Source: Alkalihalobacillus sp. TS-13 (GTDB lineage Bacteria > Bacillota > Bacilli > Bacillales > Fictibacillaceae). From it: a stretch of 64,000 nucleotides of DNA. Where the stretch lies: assembly GCF_019720915.1 (NCBI RefSeq), contig NZ_JAHKSI010000001.1, forward strand, positions 1,860,001-1,924,000, written 5' to 3'. The position numbers and the translations under genes were made by a program. Below, one piece after another: positions 34,826 through 44,120 of this stretch. The notes beneath the pieces are model-generated. The model was given only the letters and a program-made list of their open reading frames with translations. It was not told where the DNA came from and searched no databases. Numbering within the stretch: the stretch's first letter is position 1; every line of letters begins with the position of its first letter.

Positions 34826-36202
34826 TCACTCTTCAACCTCCATATGAATCAGTTCGGCCAATAATCGAACACCATAGCCTGATGCACCCGGAACATGATA
34901 GCCTTGTACTTTCCATGGTCGTACGGTATTTGCCATATCAATGTGTACCCATTTCCGCTCCGCTTCTACGAAGTGATTTAAAAATACAGCAGCCGTGATC
35001 GCACCTCCGAAAAGTGAGGAACCGACATTATTCAAATCCGCACAATCACTTTCTAAATACGTTTCATAATCGTGGATCAAAGGCATTGGCCATACGTGAT
35101 CGCCGGTATGATCGCCTAGTTCCTTATAGGACCACAAATCTTCTTCACGATTGCTGAAGATGCCTGCTGCTTTCAATCCAAGCGCTTGACCGATCGTCCC
35201 GGTCAATGTTGCGATATCAATAATTGTCGTTGCACCTAATTCTTGCACATGTAAAAGACCTTCTGCTAGGATCAATCTTCCCTCACCATCGGTATTTCCA
35301 ACCTCGACAGTTGTTCCATTTTTGTACTTGATCACATCTGAAGGAAGAAAAGCATCCCTTCCTGTAACATTTGTAACTAACGGCAAAACGGCAGTTACGT
35401 GAACAGGACTATTCAAGTCTGCCAGTAATTTCATTGCCCCGACTACCGCGGCAGAACCACCCATATCCATCTTCATTTCACCGATATCACGTGCTGTCTT
35501 GACATTCACACCGCCTGAATCGAACGTTACACCTTTTCCGACAAGCGCAATATGTTTTCGGTCACTATTTTTCAATGTCAATACAGCTAGTTTCGGCGGA
35601 TAACCACTTCCATTCCCGACCATCGCAGTCGCTTCGAATCCTCTTTCCTTTAACTCTTCTGATTCGATGATCTCGACTTTTACTTTTGATTGATGGAAGA
35701 TACGTTTCAACCGATCTGCATATAATGCTGGTGTCAATTTGTTCGCAGGCTCATTACATAAATCACGTGCCAGGTACACTGCATTGGCACGGATTTGTGC
35801 GGTCTTGATGTGTACATCATATTGATCAGTGTTTAACTTAAAGGTCGGGTACTGTTTGTTCTCCTCTTTTTTATAGGCCAAAAACTGATACCCGCCTAAA
35901 TATAAGCCCTCCATGAAAGCTGCAACGATCTCTTCTTTTGAAAGTCCTTCACAATGTGTTATGAGTTTTTGAAAATCGATCGTTACTTCTTCACATGGAT
36001 ACTCCTGGATTGCTTTAATCGTCTCGCCGCCGAGAAAACGAATATCCTCTATCGATTTTCGTTCTTTCTTAAACCCTATTAGTAGATAAAGTTGCTTTTT
36101 CATTTGTATAACATTTGTTTTTCCGAAATCAATCATGTGTCTATGGATGACAAGATCTTCATTTTCATCAACCTCTTCAATCGCAATTACTTTTATATTC
36201 AC
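34826..36202 (-). CDS. M17 leucyl aminopeptidase family protein
   Basis: A 458-residue cytoplasmic dimetal exopeptidase that removes N-terminal residues from peptides. The C-terminal catalytic domain has LVGKGVTFDSGGVNVK and MKMDMGGSAAVVGAM. The signature NTDGEGRLILAEGL differs from the canonical NTDAEGRL by Ala to Gly. The N-terminal macro-like domain is divergent. The start is a GTG with GGAG upstream. It lies 55 nt after the OppF gene and directly before cutC, so it probably digests peptides taken up by the adjacent importer. Confidence 0.88.
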   Translation of the reverse strand: MNIKVIAIEEVDENEDLVIHRHMIDFGKTNVIQMKKQLYLLIGFKKERKSIEDIRFLGGETIKAIQEYPCEEVTIDFQKLITHCEGLSKEEIVAAFMEGLYLGGYQFLAYKKEENKQYPTFKLNTDQYDVHIKTAQIRANAVYLARDLCNEPANKLTPALYADRLKRIFHQSKVKVEIIESEELKERGFEATAMVGNGSGYPPKLAVLTLKNSDRKHIALVGKGVTFDSGGVNVKTARDIGEMKMDMGGSAAVVGAMKLLADLNSPVHVTAVLPLVTNVTGRDAFLPSDVIKYKNGTTVEVGNTDGEGRLILAEGLLHVQELGATTIIDIATLTGTIGQALGLKAAGIFSNREEDLWSYKELGDHTGDHVWPMPLIHDYETYLESDCADLNNVGSSLFGGAITAAVFLNHFVEAERKWVHIDMANTVRPWKVQGYHVPGASGYGVRLLAELIHMEVEE

Positions 36203-36257
36203 CTATCCATCTCCTCGTACGTATGCATTACTGACTCTTTGGGAACAACGTCTTTAA

Positions 36258-37226
36258 TCAATATAAATGACATGCTGTATATTGTTCTCTACCTAGTTGC
36301 TTGAGTTCCGGTACTATTTTCCTGCAGATCTCCATCGCAGCCGGACATCTTGTATGGAACTTACATCCGCTGGGAGGGTTTGCTGCACTTGGAATCTCCC
36401 CGGTTAAAACAATCGTTTCACGTTTCTTTTTTGGATCTGGTTGGGGGATGGAGGACAATAACGCTTGTGTATAAGGATGTTTCGGATTTTCGAATATTTG
36501 TCGTTTCCTAGCGATTTCGACCAGATTCCCTAAGTACATCACGCCGACTCGATCGCTGATGTGTTCAACTACACTTAGATCATGAGAAATGAATAGATAC
36601 GTAAGACCGAATTCTTCTTGTAGATCTTTCATCAGATTCAAAATTTGTGATTGGATCGATACATCTAAGGCCGAAACTGGTTCGTCTGCAATGATCAGTT
36701 CAGGTCGTAAAATCAACGAACGGGCAATTCCGATTCTCTGCCGTTGTCCACCGCTGAACTCATGTGGGTATTTTTCCAAATGGAATTCGCTAATTCCGCA
36801 TTTATCCATAAGCTCTGTTATAAGCTTTTTCTTCTCATCATTTGGCATTTTGGGATAGTGGATCTTCAATGGTTCCAATAAAATATCTTTGACTTTCATA
36901 CGTGGACTAAGAGACGCATATGGATCCTGGAAAACCATTTGCATAGGTTTACGGTATTTCTTCCAATCTTTTTCAGAAATATTCGCGAGGTTCTTTCCTT
37001 TAAAGTTAATCTCGCCTGAGTCTGCTTTTATCAAGCCATTGATCAAACGTCCTGTGGTTGATTTGCCACAGCCTGATTCTCCTACCAATCCGAACGTTTC
37101 CCCTTTTTTGATGGAAAATGAAACCCCATCCACTGCCTTTACATACTTATTTTCAGCAAACCACTTTTTTGAAAGTGGAAAATGTTTTTTAACGTCTTTT
37201 ATGTCGATCAATACATCATCCTTCAT
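36258..37226 (-). CDS. Oligopeptide/dipeptide ABC transporter ATP-binding protein, OppF/DppF-like
   Basis: A 322-residue ATPase. Walker [20 protein letters not shown] signature EFSGGQRQRIGIARSL, Walker B ELIIADEPVSALDVS and the H-loop ISHDLSVV are present. The C-terminal peptide-transporter extension has a PSAANPPSGCKFHTRCPAAMEIC cysteine cluster. The start is the ATG at 37224-37226, overlapping the OppD stop by an ATGA junction; the frame upstream is only a shadow. With OppD it forms the nucleotide-binding pair of the importer. Confidence 0.92.
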   Translation of the reverse strand: MKDDVLIDIKDVKKHFPLSKKWFAENKYVKAVDGVSFSIKKGETFGLVGESGCGKSTTGRLINGLIKADSGEINFKGKNLANISEKDWKKYRKPMQMVFQDPYASLSPRMKVKDILLEPLKIHYPKMPNDEKKKLITELMDKCGISEFHLEKYPHEFSGGQRQRIGIARSLILRPELIIADEPVSALDVSIQSQILNLMKDLQEEFGLTYLFISHDLSVVEHISDRVGVMYLGNLVEIARKRQIFENPKHPYTQALLSSIPQPDPKKKRETIVLTGEIPSAANPPSGCKFHTRCPAAMEICRKIVPELKQLGREQYTACHLY

Positions 37227-38215
37227 TCGGTCATCGCCCCCTGCCTTTGGTCTTGATAAAGCCAACACCGGCATGAATGTCCGTCTTCTTCGATTAAACC
37301 TGGTTCTTCCGTATGACAAAAATCCATCACATCTTTACATCTCGGTGCGAATTTGCATCCTGTCGGCATATTTGTCGGGCTCGGAACTGTACCTGGGATT
37401 GAATGAAGCCTCTTGCTGCCTGATCCGATTTTTGGAACGGAGGCAATCAACCCTTTTGTATACGGGTGTTTCGGATTTTCAAATAATAATTCTACAGTCG
37501 TTTCCTCGACAACTCTTCCGGCATACATGACGATAACACGATTGCAAACTTCAGCAACGACCCCTAAATCATGTGTGATCATCAAGATCCCCATGTCATT
37601 TTCCTTTTGAATCTCTTTCATCAAACTCAATATTTGTGCTTGGATCGTAACGTCCAATGCCGTTGTCGGTTCATCCGCAATCAACAAAGATGGTTTACAT
37701 GAAATTGCCATCGCAATCATGACCCGTTGTCTCATACCGCCTGATAATTGATGCGGGTATTCTTCCATAATGTCTTTCGCCCGCGGTATACCGACAGACT
37801 CCAGTACTTTTACCGCATGTTCAGCCGCATCTGCCTTTGACATCTTCAAATGGAGCTGGATTGGTTCTCTCAGCTGTTTACCGATTTTTAGGACTGGATT
37901 CAAGGATGTCATCGGTTCTTGAAAGATCATCGCCAATTCTTTCCCTCGATAACCTTTCATACTCGATTCGGGTAATCGAAGTAAATCATGATCGTTATAA
38001 ATGACTTGCCCTCCCGTTATTTTCCCAGGTGTATCATGTAAAAGTCTCATAATGGATAAGGAGGTTACACTTTTCCCACACCCGGATTCCCCGACAATCC
38101 CGACGTTTTCACCTTTATCAACATGAAAGCTGATCCCATGTACGACAGTTTGCATCCCTTTATCAGTTTTGAAGGCTGTTTGTAGATTGTTTACTTGGAG
38201 TATGTGATTCATCAT
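37223..38215 (-). CDS. Oligopeptide/dipeptide ABC transporter ATP-binding protein, OppD/DppD-like
   Basis: A 330-residue ATPase with Walker [19 protein letters not shown], signature [17 protein letters not shown], Walker [15 protein letters not shown], and the C-terminal oligo_HPY region [23 protein letters not shown]. It ends in an ATGA overlap with the OppF gene and starts 8 nt after the OppC gene, so all are translated together. Peripheral to the membrane on the cytoplasmic side. Confidence 0.92.
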   Translation of the reverse strand: MMNHILQVNNLQTAFKTDKGMQTVVHGISFHVDKGENVGIVGESGCGKSVTSLSIMRLLHDTPGKITGGQVIYNDHDLLRLPESSMKGYRGKELAMIFQEPMTSLNPVLKIGKQLREPIQLHLKMSKADAAEHAVKVLESVGIPRAKDIMEEYPHQLSGGMRQRVMIAMAISCKPSLLIADEPTTALDVTIQAQILSLMKEIQKENDMGILMITHDLGVVAEVCNRVIVMYAGRVVEETTVELLFENPKHPYTKGLIASVPKIGSGSKRLHSIPGTVPSPTNMPTGCKFAPRCKDVMDFCHTEEPGLIEEDGHSCRCWLYQDQRQGAMTE

Positions 38216-38223
38216 TTCCCTCC

Positions 38224-39120
38224 TTAGTCTTTTGTTTTAGGGTCTAACACATCTCTCAACCCGTCACCTAATAAATTGAACGCTAAAACGGTCAGGAAAA
38301 TAATCAACCCGGGAAAGAAGACGAGGTGGAAGGATGAATCGATGTAATCTCTAGATTTACTAAGCATTGCACCCCAGTCTGGAGATGATGGTTCTGCACC
38401 TAATCCTAGAAAGCTCAAACTCGCTGCAGCTAATATGGCTGTTCCTACTTTCATCGTAAAGTACACTATGATGGTCGGTACGGTTTCAGGAAAAATATGT
38501 TTCCAAATGATGCGTCGATTGCTTGCCCCGATTGATCTTGTTGCCTCAACGAAAAGCATTTCTTTCGTCTCTAACGTGGCACTGCGGACGATTCGTGCAA
38601 ATGATGGAATACTGAAAAAAGAAACCGCAATGATGACATTTCTTAAACCAGGTCCCAAAATCGCAACAATACCAATTGCCAAAATCAAGTCAGGGAATGC
38701 AAATAACACATCACAAACCCTCATGATCGACCGATCCAGCAACTTCCCGAAAAAACCACTGACCAATCCAAGAATCGTACCGAAAACCGCACCCAGCAAT
38801 ACTGCTGAAATACTGACCGATAACGTTAATCTCGCTCCTACTGCCAATCTGCTTAATATGTCTCTTCCAAATTCATCCGTACCGAAGAAATGCTCGAGGG
38901 TAGGAGACTCAAGAACTCGATTATAATCAGGTTTTGCAGGATTATATGGAACGACAGACGGACCAATGATCATGATGAGAATCAGGAAAAGAATGAAGAA
39001 AAGGGAAATGAGTGCAGGCTTTTTCTTACGGAACTTTTTCCAGAATTGATGAAAGTGTGTCTCTTTTCGTTCATTCACAATTCGGTCCGTGGTAACAACT
39101 TCAGGTTGGATGTTACTCAT
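38224..39120 (-). CDS. Oligopeptide/dipeptide ABC transporter permease, OppC/DppC-like
   Basis: A 298-residue permease: basic N-terminus, first helix LISLFFILFLILIMIIGPSVV, periplasm-facing loop, and five more helices. The cytoplasmic loop SIGASNRRIIWKHIFPETVPTI is the DppC-type ATPase contact. LGTDEFGRDILSRLAVGAR is a strong family marker. GGAGG stands before the ATG. A 232-bp non-coding gap with a repeat separates it from the upstream OppB gene. Confidence 0.92.
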   Translation of the reverse strand: MSNIQPEVVTTDRIVNERKETHFHQFWKKFRKKKPALISLFFILFLILIMIIGPSVVPYNPAKPDYNRVLESPTLEHFFGTDEFGRDILSRLAVGARLTLSVSISAVLLGAVFGTILGLVSGFFGKLLDRSIMRVCDVLFAFPDLILAIGIVAILGPGLRNVIIAVSFFSIPSFARIVRSATLETKEMLFVEATRSIGASNRRIIWKHIFPETVPTIIVYFTMKVGTAILAAASLSFLGLGAEPSSPDWGAMLSKSRDYIDSSFHLVFFPGLIIFLTVLAFNLLGDGLRDVLDPKTKD

Positions 39121-39171
39121 ATTAAACCTCCATACAAACTTTTTTAATAAGTTTCTTATACACAGATGTAA

Positions 39172-39315
39172 TGTCTAGCTCCACCGCCTTGGTGATCGAG
39201 GTCGCTTCGATTCTTCCGCAAACACAAACAGCGTGTTATCTCCAGTACTTGCACTCCAAGGATAAGTGAAACTTAAGTAAGCTGCTTCGCTATGCTCGGC
39301 GCTGACTTAGTTTTC
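39172..39315. repeat. Dispersed Bacillaceae-type intergenic repeat inside the opp operon
   Basis: The segment opens TGTCTAGCTCCACCGCC, continues CGAGGTCGCTTCG and TTGCACTCCAAGGATAAG, and ends with a hairpin: GAAACTTAAGTAAGC (about 39268-39282) against GCTGACTTAGTTTTC (39301-39315). I recognise the TGTCTAGCTCCAGCGCC opening from repeats scattered through Bacillus genomes, though this is memory, not a search. It is more GC-rich than its flanks, and it fills the 232-bp gap between the OppB and OppC genes, so it probably inserted into the operon. On the minus strand the hairpin could attenuate transcription of OppC and everything below. Confidence 0.5.
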
Positions 39316-39352
39316 TTTATCGAACCTGATCAAGTCGCTTCCTTTATTCTAT

Positions 39353-40273
39353 TTATTGGTAGCGTATTTTCGGATTTAAAAAGCTGTAAACGATATCGAC
39401 AAGCAGGTTCACTAAAATGAATTGTAATGAAAAAAGTAAAATTTCCGCTTGGACCACCGGGTAATCTCTCATTTGAATCGAATCGATCAATAGTCTTCCG
39501 AGTCCCGGAAAGCTGAAAACGGTTTCAACGACTACTGAACCTCCTAATAGAAAACCAAACTGAAGCCCTGCAATCGTCACGACAGGAATCAATGAATTCT
39601 TCAAAGCATGTCCAAAGACAATTGCATTACCACCAAGCCCTTTTGCACGACCAGTACGTATATACTCTTGCTTCATCGTGTTCACGAGCGAAGATCGCAT
39701 AAACCGTGCAATCATCGCCATAATGCCTGCTCCTAAAGCGAACGAAGGCATCAGGTAGCTTTTCCACCCCTCAGCACCCCCAGTCGGTAACAACCCCAAT
39801 TGGACAGAAAATAGTTGAATCAATACAAGACCTACCCAAAAGTTTGGAAGGGATATACCGGATACAGCCGTCAACATACCGAGATGATCCGGCCACTTGT
39901 TTCGAAACACGGCAGAAATGACTCCAAGTAAAATACCGACGACGAGTGCCCAACCGATGCTCATGAAGGTCAGTCCAAGTGTCGGTATGATTCGTTCACC
40001 GATCAACTTGCTGACAGGTGCACCGGATTGGATCGAATATCCCAAATTACCAGAAAGTAAATCTTTTAAATAGAGTAGATATTGTTCAATTAAAGGTTTA
40101 TCCAGACCGAGATTTTCCCTGATTGCTTGTACTTCCTCTAACGTTGCTTTTTTACCAGCTATCAATCTAGCTGCATCACCAGGGATCAGATGAATGAACA
40201 TGAAAATTACGAATGACACAACAAGTAAGAGAGGTATTAGACCAAGAACACGTTTCAATATGTACTGCCACAT
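39353..40273 (-). CDS. Oligopeptide/dipeptide ABC transporter permease, OppB/DppB-like
   Basis: A 306-residue permease with six membrane segments: YILKRVLGLIPLLLVVSFVIF at the start, then the GDAARLIAGKKATLEEVQAI loop after the first helix. The EAA-like loop is YIRTGRAKGLGGNAIVFGHALKNS. The ATG at 40271-40273 is preceded by GGAGG with an 11-nt spacer. A TTG at 40289 in frame overlaps that site and is less likely. It forms the membrane channel with OppC. Confidence 0.92.
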   Translation of the reverse strand: MWQYILKRVLGLIPLLLVVSFVIFMFIHLIPGDAARLIAGKKATLEEVQAIRENLGLDKPLIEQYLLYLKDLLSGNLGYSIQSGAPVSKLIGERIIPTLGLTFMSIGWALVVGILLGVISAVFRNKWPDHLGMLTAVSGISLPNFWVGLVLIQLFSVQLGLLPTGGAEGWKSYLMPSFALGAGIMAMIARFMRSSLVNTMKQEYIRTGRAKGLGGNAIVFGHALKNSLIPVVTIAGLQFGFLLGGSVVVETVFSFPGLGRLLIDSIQMRDYPVVQAEILLFSLQFILVNLLVDIVYSFLNPKIRYQ

Positions 40274-40328
40274 TTCGTTCAGCACCTCCAAAAAAGGGGA
40301 GCTAATCGTGATCAGCTCCCACAGGATC

Positions 40329-41894
40329 TTATTTTAATTGCGCCTCTTTAATGCTGACGGATCCATCAGGTAATACGTAAACACCTTCTAAATGATCGTG
40401 ATACCCTGATAATATCGTATCTGATGCTAAGAAAATCCATGGTGCATCATCATAGACTTCGCTTTGGATCTTCGCGTAAATGTCCTCTTGAGCCTTTGTA
40501 TCGGATGTTTCATTAGCTGCATCAATCCATACATCTACTTGACTATTATTATAGTAAGCTGTATTCGCTCCATTCGGTGGGAAGTACTCACTGCTGAATA
40601 GAGAACGGGTTGCTCCATCCGCATCACCTGATGAAGGAGACCAGCTTACATACCACATTTGAACCTTTGCCTCTTCTGGAGTTTTTGGTGTGTAGATCTC
40701 ATCAGATAATGTCCCCTCTTCCATCGACTTAATTGTGACATCAATTCCGATTTGTGCGAGCTGCTGCTTTATGAGTTCCATCCCTTTTAAGGTTTCAGAG
40801 CTCGTATTACCCCAGATTTCGGCTTCAAATCCATCTTCGTATCCTGCTTCATTCATTAATTCCTTCGCTTTTTCCAAGTTGAATGTATATGGTTCTTGAT
40901 TTGAATAATATTGTGTTTCAGAAGACATGGTTGAACCCAGTATTTTTCCATATCCATTTTTGACAACTTTTATATATGCCTCTTTATTTACGGCATAGTT
41001 CATTGCCTTACGAACTTTTTCATTAGTGAATGGTTCTTTGAATGTATTGATCGATACATACCTTGCGATTGTTGAAGGCGTTTGTTCGATAACGACACCA
41101 TCTACATTTTCCAGTTCTTTAACATCTTGTTGAGGAATCGGATAAACGAAATCAGCTTCCCCCGTTTTCAACATGGCAGCCCGTGCCCCATTTTCCGGAA
41201 CCGGCTTGAACGTAACTTTTTCGACATTGGTTGATTCAGGATTCCAGTATTCATTAAAACTTTCAACAACGAGTGAATCACCTTGATTCCATTCTTTAAA
41301 TTTAAATGGCCCTGTCCCTACAGGATTCAAACGAATATCTTTGCTGTTGTCATCAATTGCTTTAGGACTGATCATTGGGACCATGGCAAATTTGTTCAGC
41401 ATAGCACTAAATGGCTGATTAAGGACAAATTTAACCTCATAATCATTTGTGATTTCGAGACGATCGACGTACTGAAAATTCCGTTTTGCACGAAGATCAT
41501 CATTATCATCCATGATCCGATCAAAGTTTGCCTTTACAGCAGCAGCATTAAACGGCTCACCATCATGGAAAGTAACACCTTCTCTAAGTTTGAATGTATA
41601 GGTCAACGCATCTTCACTTACGGAGTAATCCTCCGCCAAAACAGGTACTACGTTCATATTTTTGTCAAACCCGACAAGCCCTTCATACATAGCCCTTGTA
41701 CCAAAAATTGAAACCGTATCTCCAGCGTTATGTGGATCAAGTGTTACAAAGTTTTGATCGATGGCAATCGTGATTTCCTTGTTATTACTTTTAGCAGCTC
41801 CATCGGTGCCTGAAGTAGAATCAGATGAACAAGCCGAGATTACCAGCAGGACGGTGCTCAGCAAAAATAGTTGACCTAACAATCGTTTTTTCAT
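40329..41894 (-). CDS. Peptide ABC transporter substrate-binding lipoprotein, OppA/DppA-like (SBP family 5)
   Basis: A 521-residue extracellular lipoprotein. The signal peptide MKKRLLGQLFLLSTVLLVIS ends with lipobox ISAC (Cys22) and a Ser/Thr/Asp-rich linker. The family-5 signature begins ITIAIDQNFVTLDPHNAG, with LTYTFKLREGVTFHDGEPFN next and NYAVNKEAYIKVV further on. The ligand may be a di- or oligopeptide, glutathione or a glycopeptide; family 5 also contains sugar binders. It lies 15 nt after the asparaginase gene and 55 nt before OppB. Confidence 0.9.
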   Translation of the reverse strand: MKKRLLGQLFLLSTVLLVISACSSDSTSGTDGAAKSNNKEITIAIDQNFVTLDPHNAGDTVSIFGTRAMYEGLVGFDKNMNVVPVLAEDYSVSEDALTYTFKLREGVTFHDGEPFNAAAVKANFDRIMDDNDDLRAKRNFQYVDRLEITNDYEVKFVLNQPFSAMLNKFAMVPMISPKAIDDNSKDIRLNPVGTGPFKFKEWNQGDSLVVESFNEYWNPESTNVEKVTFKPVPENGARAAMLKTGEADFVYPIPQQDVKELENVDGVVIEQTPSTIARYVSINTFKEPFTNEKVRKAMNYAVNKEAYIKVVKNGYGKILGSTMSSETQYYSNQEPYTFNLEKAKELMNEAGYEDGFEAEIWGNTSSETLKGMELIKQQLAQIGIDVTIKSMEEGTLSDEIYTPKTPEEAKVQMWYVSWSPSSGDADGATRSLFSSEYFPPNGANTAYYNNSQVDVWIDAANETSDTKAQEDIYAKIQSEVYDDAPWIFLASDTILSGYHDHLEGVYVLPDGSVSIKEAQLK

Positions 41895-41909
41895 CTATAT
41901 TCCCCTTTG

Positions 41910-42902
41910 TCATAGTAAAATTTTTGTTTCACCTATGTCTTTCCCATTGTCATTTTGTATGTTGTAGGATCGTAATTGTAATAAACGATCAATCGTTTCT
42001 GTATTGCTGTAATTCAACGTTTTCAATAATTCGGCAACCAATACCGGCCAAACGAGTTCAGATCCGCTTAATACTTTTAATGCGATGCTGATTTTCTCCT
42101 TTTTTAACGCGAAACAGTAAACCCCCTGTGCACCTCCTTTTGCAATGATATTTGGATCTTCAAGCAATACCGTGCAGATGAAATGATGCGATGCAACGAT
42201 TTCTGGTTGTGCATTCATTACCTTGGCGATATTTTTAACCGCAGTGGCTGTTTGTGTATCTTTAATAAGATCCGGGACAACAAATTTCAAAAACGAAATC
42301 GCGATATTCTTCAAAGGAACGCCATGCACTGGGACACCGCATCCATCAATCGCAGTATTTATTTGGTTTACAGGTGTTTCAGACAGTTCAGCTACATCAC
42401 GGAGAATTTCTTGCTGCAAAGGATGGTCGAGCTGGTCATATCTAGTTAACTCATAACCTCTGTCCCTCGCATATGCCAAAAACCCTAGATGTTTGCCAGC
42501 ACAATTATGTAATAGTTTACGTTTTGGCTTATGGTCCCAAATGTATTGCTGTCTCGGTATTTCGTTCAGCGGATAGCTGTGATTGCAGACTAGAAGTTCT
42601 TCTGACAGCCCAAGTTTATTCATCAGGCTTTCTAATGCAACCTGGTGATAGTGTTCTCCTCGCTGTGAAGCGGTAAATAAAGCAGCCTCGTGATCATCAA
42701 GATGATACTTCTCGATGACATTTGTCCGAAACACTGGTATTGCTTGAATCGGTTTCATTGCAGATCGATAAAATACCGGATGATCCGATCCCCCCTTCTC
42801 ATAGACGATTTCTTTTTTATCATTAAGAACACAAATTACTCCCTGGTGCGTATTTTCCAAACTTCCTCCCCTGTGTTCTTCAGCAACTATTGGAAATGTC
42901 AT
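41910..42902 (-). CDS. L-asparaginase II family protein (thermolabile Rhizobium type)
   Basis: About 330 residues, cytoplasmic, of the asparaginase_II family (Rhizobium etli AnsA type), unrelated to the classical bacterial type. Family segments: RGGSLENTHQGVICVLND near the start, YRSAMKPIQAIPVF (Ser and Lys of the active region), SQRGEHYHQ, NCAGKHLGFLAYA and DGCGVPVHGVPLKN. It would release ammonia from asparagine. The ATG at 42900-42902 lies 8 nt after AGAGG; a GTG just before it is also possible. It follows the ROK repressor gene without a gap and precedes OppA, implying that asparagine-containing peptides or glycosyl-asparagine derivatives are the transported material. Confidence 0.88.
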   Translation of the reverse strand: MTFPIVAEEHRGGSLENTHQGVICVLNDKKEIVYEKGGSDHPVFYRSAMKPIQAIPVFRTNVIEKYHLDDHEAALFTASQRGEHYHQVALESLMNKLGLSEELLVCNHSYPLNEIPRQQYIWDHKPKRKLLHNCAGKHLGFLAYARDRGYELTRYDQLDHPLQQEILRDVAELSETPVNQINTAIDGCGVPVHGVPLKNIAISFLKFVVPDLIKDTQTATAVKNIAKVMNAQPEIVASHHFICTVLLEDPNIIAKGGAQGVYCFALKKEKISIALKVLSGSELVWPVLVAELLKTLNYSNTETIDRLLQLRSYNIQNDNGKDIGETKILL

Positions 42903-42905
42903 CAC

Positions 42906-44075
42906 TTATACCTCTCTATTAAAATAAATCGTTTTAATGAAATGGCGCTGGACACTCATTGCTGCTCCTACTACAACCCCATCCACCCCTGTTTTTGTCT
43001 TTCTTAATTGGAAGGTTTGGGTGACAGGAGTCCAAATTTGATTTTTACACTTTTCTAGAATTCGTTCTGTTACTTCCGGATAATCCTCGATCAGACTACC
43101 AGCCAGGACAACCGTATCTGGATTGTACATACAAACGACATTATTGATTGTAATTGCTGCGTAGGTTATCGCTTTGTCCAATATGTTCACTGCCCATTTT
43201 TCTTCCTTTTTGTATGCCGTAAACAATTGATCCATACTGTTAACCGGCATTGTTTTGGACGCCTCTTCCAAAAGAAACTTCTCTGCGATATACGTTTGCA
43301 AGCATCCGAAATTACCACAAGGGCAATAAATACCATAAGGATCCACGATCGTATGACCGATCTCTCCTGAAAAATTCCCTTCCCCGCGGTAGATTTCACC
43401 TTTCGTAATCAATGCAGACCCGACACCGCTCCCAAATCCAATCATCGCCATCGTTTCCTGTTCAGGATCAGCTTCCATGTTATATTCAGCCAGCGCTTTC
43501 AATTTCAATTCATTATCCACAAATACCTGAAAACCTGATTGTTCTTGTAACAGTTCCTTTAATGGAACCTGCTTCCAATCGAATTGTGCAGATAATATTA
43601 TATTCCCCGTTTCATTTTGAATAAGACCAGGCAAACCTACACAAACACCAACTATCCTTTCCAACGTGATATTTTCCCGCTCAATGATTTCACGAATGTT
43701 ATTGGAGATGAATCGTACCATTTCACCCGGATCAGTAGGCTCGTAATCAATATGTTCTAACACGATCAACTTTCCAACAAAATTCATAAACCCGATACGA
43801 ATATCCTTTTGGTCAATCTCTACACCGATCGATAAAACAGAATTTTCATTTGGAATAAAATATGTTGCCTTTCTCCCCATCCCTTCACTTATTAAATTGA
43901 CTTCACGAATCAGATCCTCATCTAATAGAGAAGCAACAATCCTCGAAGCGGATGTCGGGCTCATCAGCGTCCGTTTCGCAATTTCAGCGCGGGAGATTGG
44001 TCCATCATTTAGGATCATTTCCAGTACTAAACTTTGATTTTCCCGTTTCAAAAAATCTTGGTTTTTGATTTTCAT
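42906..44075 (-). CDS. ROK family transcriptional repressor (NagC/XylR-like)
   Basis: A 389-residue repressor. Residues about 10-70 are a winged helix (ISRAEIAKRTLMSPTSASRI), and residues 80-380 a ROK sugar-binding domain with VGVCVGLPGLI, IGFGSGVGSALITKG and the zinc motif CPCGNFGCLQTY. The kinase-type catalytic region is replaced by FVDNELKLKALAEYN, in line with a sensor rather than an enzyme. It is the first gene of the transcript that continues through asparaginase, opp, aminopeptidase, cutC and GH29. A palindrome immediately before the ribosome site is the probable operator. The inducer is likely a sugar such as GlcNAc, Man or a derivative. Confidence 0.9.
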   Translation of the reverse strand: MKIKNQDFLKRENQSLVLEMILNDGPISRAEIAKRTLMSPTSASRIVASLLDEDLIREVNLISEGMGRKATYFIPNENSVLSIGVEIDQKDIRIGFMNFVGKLIVLEHIDYEPTDPGEMVRFISNNIREIIERENITLERIVGVCVGLPGLIQNETGNIILSAQFDWKQVPLKELLQEQSGFQVFVDNELKLKALAEYNMEADPEQETMAMIGFGSGVGSALITKGEIYRGEGNFSGEIGHTIVDPYGIYCPCGNFGCLQTYIAEKFLLEEASKTMPVNSMDQLFTAYKKEEKWAVNILDKAITYAAITINNVVCMYNPDTVVLAGSLIEDYPEVTERILEKCKNQIWTPVTQTFQLRKTKTGVDGVVVGAAMSVQRHFIKTIYFNREV

Positions 44076-44088
44076 TCGATCACCTTAT

Positions 44089-44101
44089 TAACATTATGTT
44101 A
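44089..44101. promoter_or_regulatory. Operator candidate for the ROK repressor
   Basis: Perfect palindrome TAACAT-T-ATGTTA directly upstream of the AAGGTG ribosome site of the ROK gene and about 20 bp downstream of a TATAAT box (44121-44126). This downstream position suits road-block repression and autoregulation. The remaining 300-bp divergent gap towards the kinase gene shows no second copy. Confidence 0.5.
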
Positions 44102-44120
44102 TTTATTGTTCTTAATTTTT

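Noticed and set aside
36889-37530. 213-codon plus-strand frame opposite the Opp ATPase genes
   Set aside because: It is the mirror of two convincing ATPase genes on the minus strand, has no ribosome site and no protein-like motif.
38435-38926. 163-codon plus-strand frame
   Set aside because: Antisense shadow of the OppC permease gene; composition reflects the complement of membrane-segment codons.
41283-41711. 142-codon plus-strand frame
   Set aside because: Shadow of the OppA-like lipoprotein gene.
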